From Cyanobium sp. AMD-g (GTDB lineage Bacteria > Cyanobacteriota > Cyanobacteriia > PCC-6307 > Cyanobiaceae): a stretch of 64,000 bases of DNA. The DNA lies in NCBI RefSeq assembly GCF_024346395.1, contig NZ_JAGQCW010000002.1, positions 310,001 to 374,000 on the forward strand, written 5' to 3'. The notes under the pieces are model-generated. The model searched no databases, was not told the DNA's origin, and saw only the letters and a list, made by a program, of their open reading frames with translations. Shown piece after piece: positions 61,907 through 64,000 of this stretch (the stretch's first letter is position 1; every line of letters starts with the position of its first letter). The position numbers were made by a program, and so were the translations under genes.

Positions 61907-62505
61907 GTGGCCTGAGGGCCTGCCTGCTCAGTGGCGGTGCCAGCCGCCGCATGGGCACGGACAAGGCCCTGCTGCCCCATCCCGCCGGAGGCACCTGGCT
62001 GGAGTTCAGCCTGGCTCGGCTGGCGGCGCTGCCGCTGCCGATCACCCTGGTCAGCCACCACCGGGCCCACCAGGTCCTGGCGCGACCCCTGGGGGACGGG
62101 CTGGGTCACCCGATCAGCCTCCTGGCGGAGCCGCCGCCCCGGGAGGGTCCGCTGCTGGCCCTCGAGCGTCTGATGGCGCACCACCCCGGCCAGGGCCTGT
62201 TGCTTTGCCCGGTGGACATGCCCTGGTTGGAGGCGGCCGCCCTCGAGGCCCTGCTGGAGGCCACGGCCGCTGCCCCTGGCCCCGCCCCGATCCACCTGGC
62301 CCATGACGGCCAGCGGCTGCAGCCGCTGCTGGGGGTTTACCCCGCCCATGCCGCCCGCCGCCAGCGGCTGCGGGCCTTCACGGCGGCGGGCGGCCGGCGG
62401 CTGCAGGACTGGCTGGCGGAGGAGGTGGTGGTGCCGGTGCCGCTGCCGCCGGAGGGTCTGCGCAACGCCAACCGGCCCGACGACGTCACCGGCCTGTGGC
62501 CCTAG
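61903..62505 (+). CDS. mobA: Molybdenum cofactor guanylyltransferase
   Basis: The 200-aa protein has the GTP-binding start LRACLLSGGASRRMGTDKAL, the metal motif LLCPVDMPWLE and NRPDD near the end. It attaches GMP to molybdopterin, giving the MGD cofactor used by nitrate reductase and the FdhF-like enzyme at the right edge. It overlaps narM (ATGA) and precedes moaA by 10 bp. Confidence 0.93.
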   Translation: MSGLRACLLSGGASRRMGTDKALLPHPAGGTWLEFSLARLAALPLPITLVSHHRAHQVLARPLGDGLGHPISLLAEPPPREGPLLALERLMAHHPGQGLLLCPVDMPWLEAAALEALLEATAAAPGPAPIHLAHDGQRLQPLLGVYPAHAARRQRLRAFTAAGGRRLQDWLAEEVVVPVPLPPEGLRNANRPDDVTGLWP

Positions 62506-62515
62506 CTTGCCTGCC

Positions 62516-63568
62516 ATGGCGGAGCGTCCCCTGGATCTGCATGGCCGGCCCCTGGGGGTGCTGCGGCTGTCGCTGACGGCCCGTTGCAACCTGGCCTGCC
62601 CCTACTGCTGCCCGGATCTGGAGGATCCGCCCGACCTGCTGACCCTGGCGGAACGGGTGGCGCTGGTGGAGGCGACCGTGGGCCTGGGGGTGCACACCCT
62701 GCGCCTCACCGGCGGTGAGCCCCTGCTGCACCGGCGCCTGGAGGAGCTGATCGCGGCCCTGCAGCCGCTGCGGCAGCGCGAACCCCATGATCCCCGCGGC
62801 GCCCTGCGGGAGATCGCCCTCACCAGCAACGGTGTGCTGCTGGGCGCCGAGCGGGCCCGGCAGCTGAAGGAGGCGGGGCTCGATCGGATCACCCTCAGCC
62901 TCGATGGCACCGACGGGGCCAGCGTGGCCCGCATGGCCGGCCTGGGGGGCGCGGCCGCCGGCGGGGCGGTGCTGGAGAAGGTGCTCGCGGCGATCCGCCA
63001 CGCCCGGGCGGCCGGCTTTGATCCGGCCCGCGGGGAGCTGAAGCTGAATGCGGTGATCACGCGCTCGGGCAATGCCGACCAGCTGCTGCCCCTGGCGGAG
63101 CTGGCCCGGCAGCAGGGGCTGGAGTTGCGCCTGATCGAATTCATGGACGTGGGCAACCGCAACGGCTGGGCGCCGGAACAGGTGCTGCCGGCGGCGGAGA
63201 TGGTGGCCCGCATCGGGGCGGCCTGGCCGCTGGAGCCGGTGGGCCGCACCCCCCACGGCACCGCCAGCCGCTGGCGCTACCGCGACCGGGACGGGCTGCA
63301 CCTGGCGGTGGTGGCCTCGATCACGGCGCCCTTCTGCGGCGACTGCAACCGGCTGCGGATCACCGCCGACGGGGTGGCCTACAGCTGCCTGTTCGCCGCC
63401 AACGGCACCGACTTGCGCCCCTGGCTGCGGCCCCGGTCCGAGCCGGCTCGGTTGCGACAGGCGCTGGAAGGGCTGTGGCGGGCCCGGAGCGATCGCTGGA
63501 GCGAGGAGCGCCAGGAAGCGGCGGATCAGCGGCCGGCGCCGGCGGAAATGGCCTATCTGGGGGGCTGA
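62516..63568 (+). CDS. moaA: GTP 3',8-cyclase MoaA
   Basis: The 350-aa radical SAM enzyme has the N-terminal cluster motif CNLACPYC, LRLTGGEPLLHRRLEEL and the C-terminal second cluster FCGDCNRLRITADG...C. It carries out the first step of molybdopterin synthesis. The real start is the ATG at 62516; the frame is open further upstream inside mobA. The terminal two residues are Gly-Gly, as required for MoaA. It overlaps the convergent oxidoreductase gene by 16 bp. Confidence 0.96.
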   Translation: MAERPLDLHGRPLGVLRLSLTARCNLACPYCCPDLEDPPDLLTLAERVALVEATVGLGVHTLRLTGGEPLLHRRLEELIAALQPLRQREPHDPRGALREIALTSNGVLLGAERARQLKEAGLDRITLSLDGTDGASVARMAGLGGAAAGGAVLEKVLAAIRHARAAGFDPARGELKLNAVITRSGNADQLLPLAELARQQGLELRLIEFMDVGNRNGWAPEQVLPAAEMVARIGAAWPLEPVGRTPHGTASRWRYRDRDGLHLAVVASITAPFCGDCNRLRITADGVAYSCLFAANGTDLRPWLRPRSEPARLRQALEGLWRARSDRWSEERQEAADQRPAPAEMAYLGG

Positions 63569-64000
63569 GCGGCTCCGGGCGCTGGAGCCAGCGCCCCCCG
63601 CACCAGCACCGGCACCCGCTTGAAGGCCGGGGTACCGCATCGGGGGTCGATCACGGCCTTCATGATCACGTTCACCTCCGGGTAGAACATCAGCGCCGCC
63701 CCTTCGCGGATCTCGCCGGGGATGATTTCGACGCCCTCGAGGGCGCCCGCCTCCCCCTGCACCGTCACCCGCTGGTGGGCCGCCAGGCCGCAGCGGCGCA
63801 GGTCGGCCCGGTTCATCAGGATCGTGTGGCGGTGGGGCATGCCCCGGTAGCTGTCGCCGGCCTTGTAGACGACGGTGTTGTGCTGGCCGTAGCTGCGGGC
63901 CGTGATCAGGGCCAGCACCAGGCCGGTTTCCCCCGGCCCGAGGCCGCCGAAGTGCTCCGCCTCCGGCAGCGTGAGTTCGGGCAGGGGGGTCGGCGCCACC
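63553..64000 (-). CDS. FdhF/YdeP-like molybdopterin oxidoreductase, C-terminal fragment
   Basis: Only the last 149 or so codons are in the window; the frame continues beyond the right edge. The sequence is a molybdopterin-dinucleotide-binding domain: RSYGQHNTVVYKAGDSYRG, HTILMNRADL, GEIREGAALMFYPEVN and GTPAFKRVPVLV, matching the FdhF/YdeP family rather than NarB. These enzymes are annotated as formate dehydrogenase-like, with uncertain substrates. It is convergent with moaA, consistent with a cluster of molybdenum genes. Confidence 0.8.
   Translation of the reverse strand, partial: VAPTPLPELTLPEAEHFGGLGPGETGLVLALITARSYGQHNTVVYKAGDSYRGMPHRHTILMNRADLRRCGLAAHQRVTVQGEAGALEGVEIIPGEIREGAALMFYPEVNVIMKAVIDPRCGTPAFKRVPVLVRGALAPAPGAAQPPR

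Overview
The window looks like a chromosomal segment of a GC-rich unicellular picocyanobacterium of the Cyanobium/Synechococcus (alpha-cyanobacterial) type. The basis is a BicA bicarbonate transporter and an SbtA/SbtB pair whose SbtB lacks the C-terminal CGPxGC loop, a complete urtABCDE urea ABC transporter with urease, a NarM-type nitrate reductase partner beside mobA and moaA, and recurrent HIP1 palindromes (GCGATCGC, e.g. 3013-3020, 6041-6048, 8316-8323). Gene density is very high and many neighbours overlap by 4-20 bp. I saw no tRNA, rRNA, CRISPR array, insertion sequence or phage gene.

Layout. 1-4.7 kb: a TVP38-pyridine nucleotide-disulfide oxidoreductase fusion (cut by the left edge), divergent from a glycosyltransferase, a polytopic GT87-like protein and a DUF547 lipoprotein. 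4.7-6.3 kb: an arsenic pair (ArsC/LMW-phosphatase-like protein, ArsS radical SAM). 6.3-11.6 kb: inorganic-carbon uptake island (cation/proton antiporter, SbtB, SbtA, then divergent BicA across the longest gene-free stretch). 11.7-24 kb: mazG, arfB, an exported beta-carbonic anhydrase, speE-speB, a cNMP-binding protein, a small Cys/His protein, gcvT, aspS, a toxin-antitoxin pair with an apparently shortened antitoxin, dps, pyrG, a second toxin-antitoxin pair and queE. 24-28 kb: an ecotin-like inhibitor, queC without a standard start codon, pabB-pabC and an orphan lipoprotein.

28-48 kb is a nitrogen-scavenging region: formamidase and FmdB, urtA-E, ureG, ureF, ureE, ureD and ureABC. Formamide or imported urea would be broken down to ammonium. 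The urease genes are not contiguous. MlaE-like, MlaD-like and solute-binding-protein genes separate ureG from ureF, and coq4-like, lemA, DUF2207 and serine-hydrolase genes separate ureD from ureA.

48-50.2 kb: a PEP-CTERM-like surface protein overlapping an HpsJ-like membrane protein, and a PilZ protein. 50.4-58.4 kb: an overlapping operon of circularly permuted ATP-grasp, alpha-E, transglutaminase, glycogen phosphorylase and DUF2126 genes. This is the best candidate in the window for a poorly understood biochemical system: a predicted peptide-forming or peptide-modifying module joined to glycogen breakdown. 58.6-64 kb: a PAS-GGDEF-EAL protein, a cupin, narM-mobA-moaA, and the C-terminal end of an FdhF/YdeP-like molybdopterin oxidoreductase cut by the right edge.
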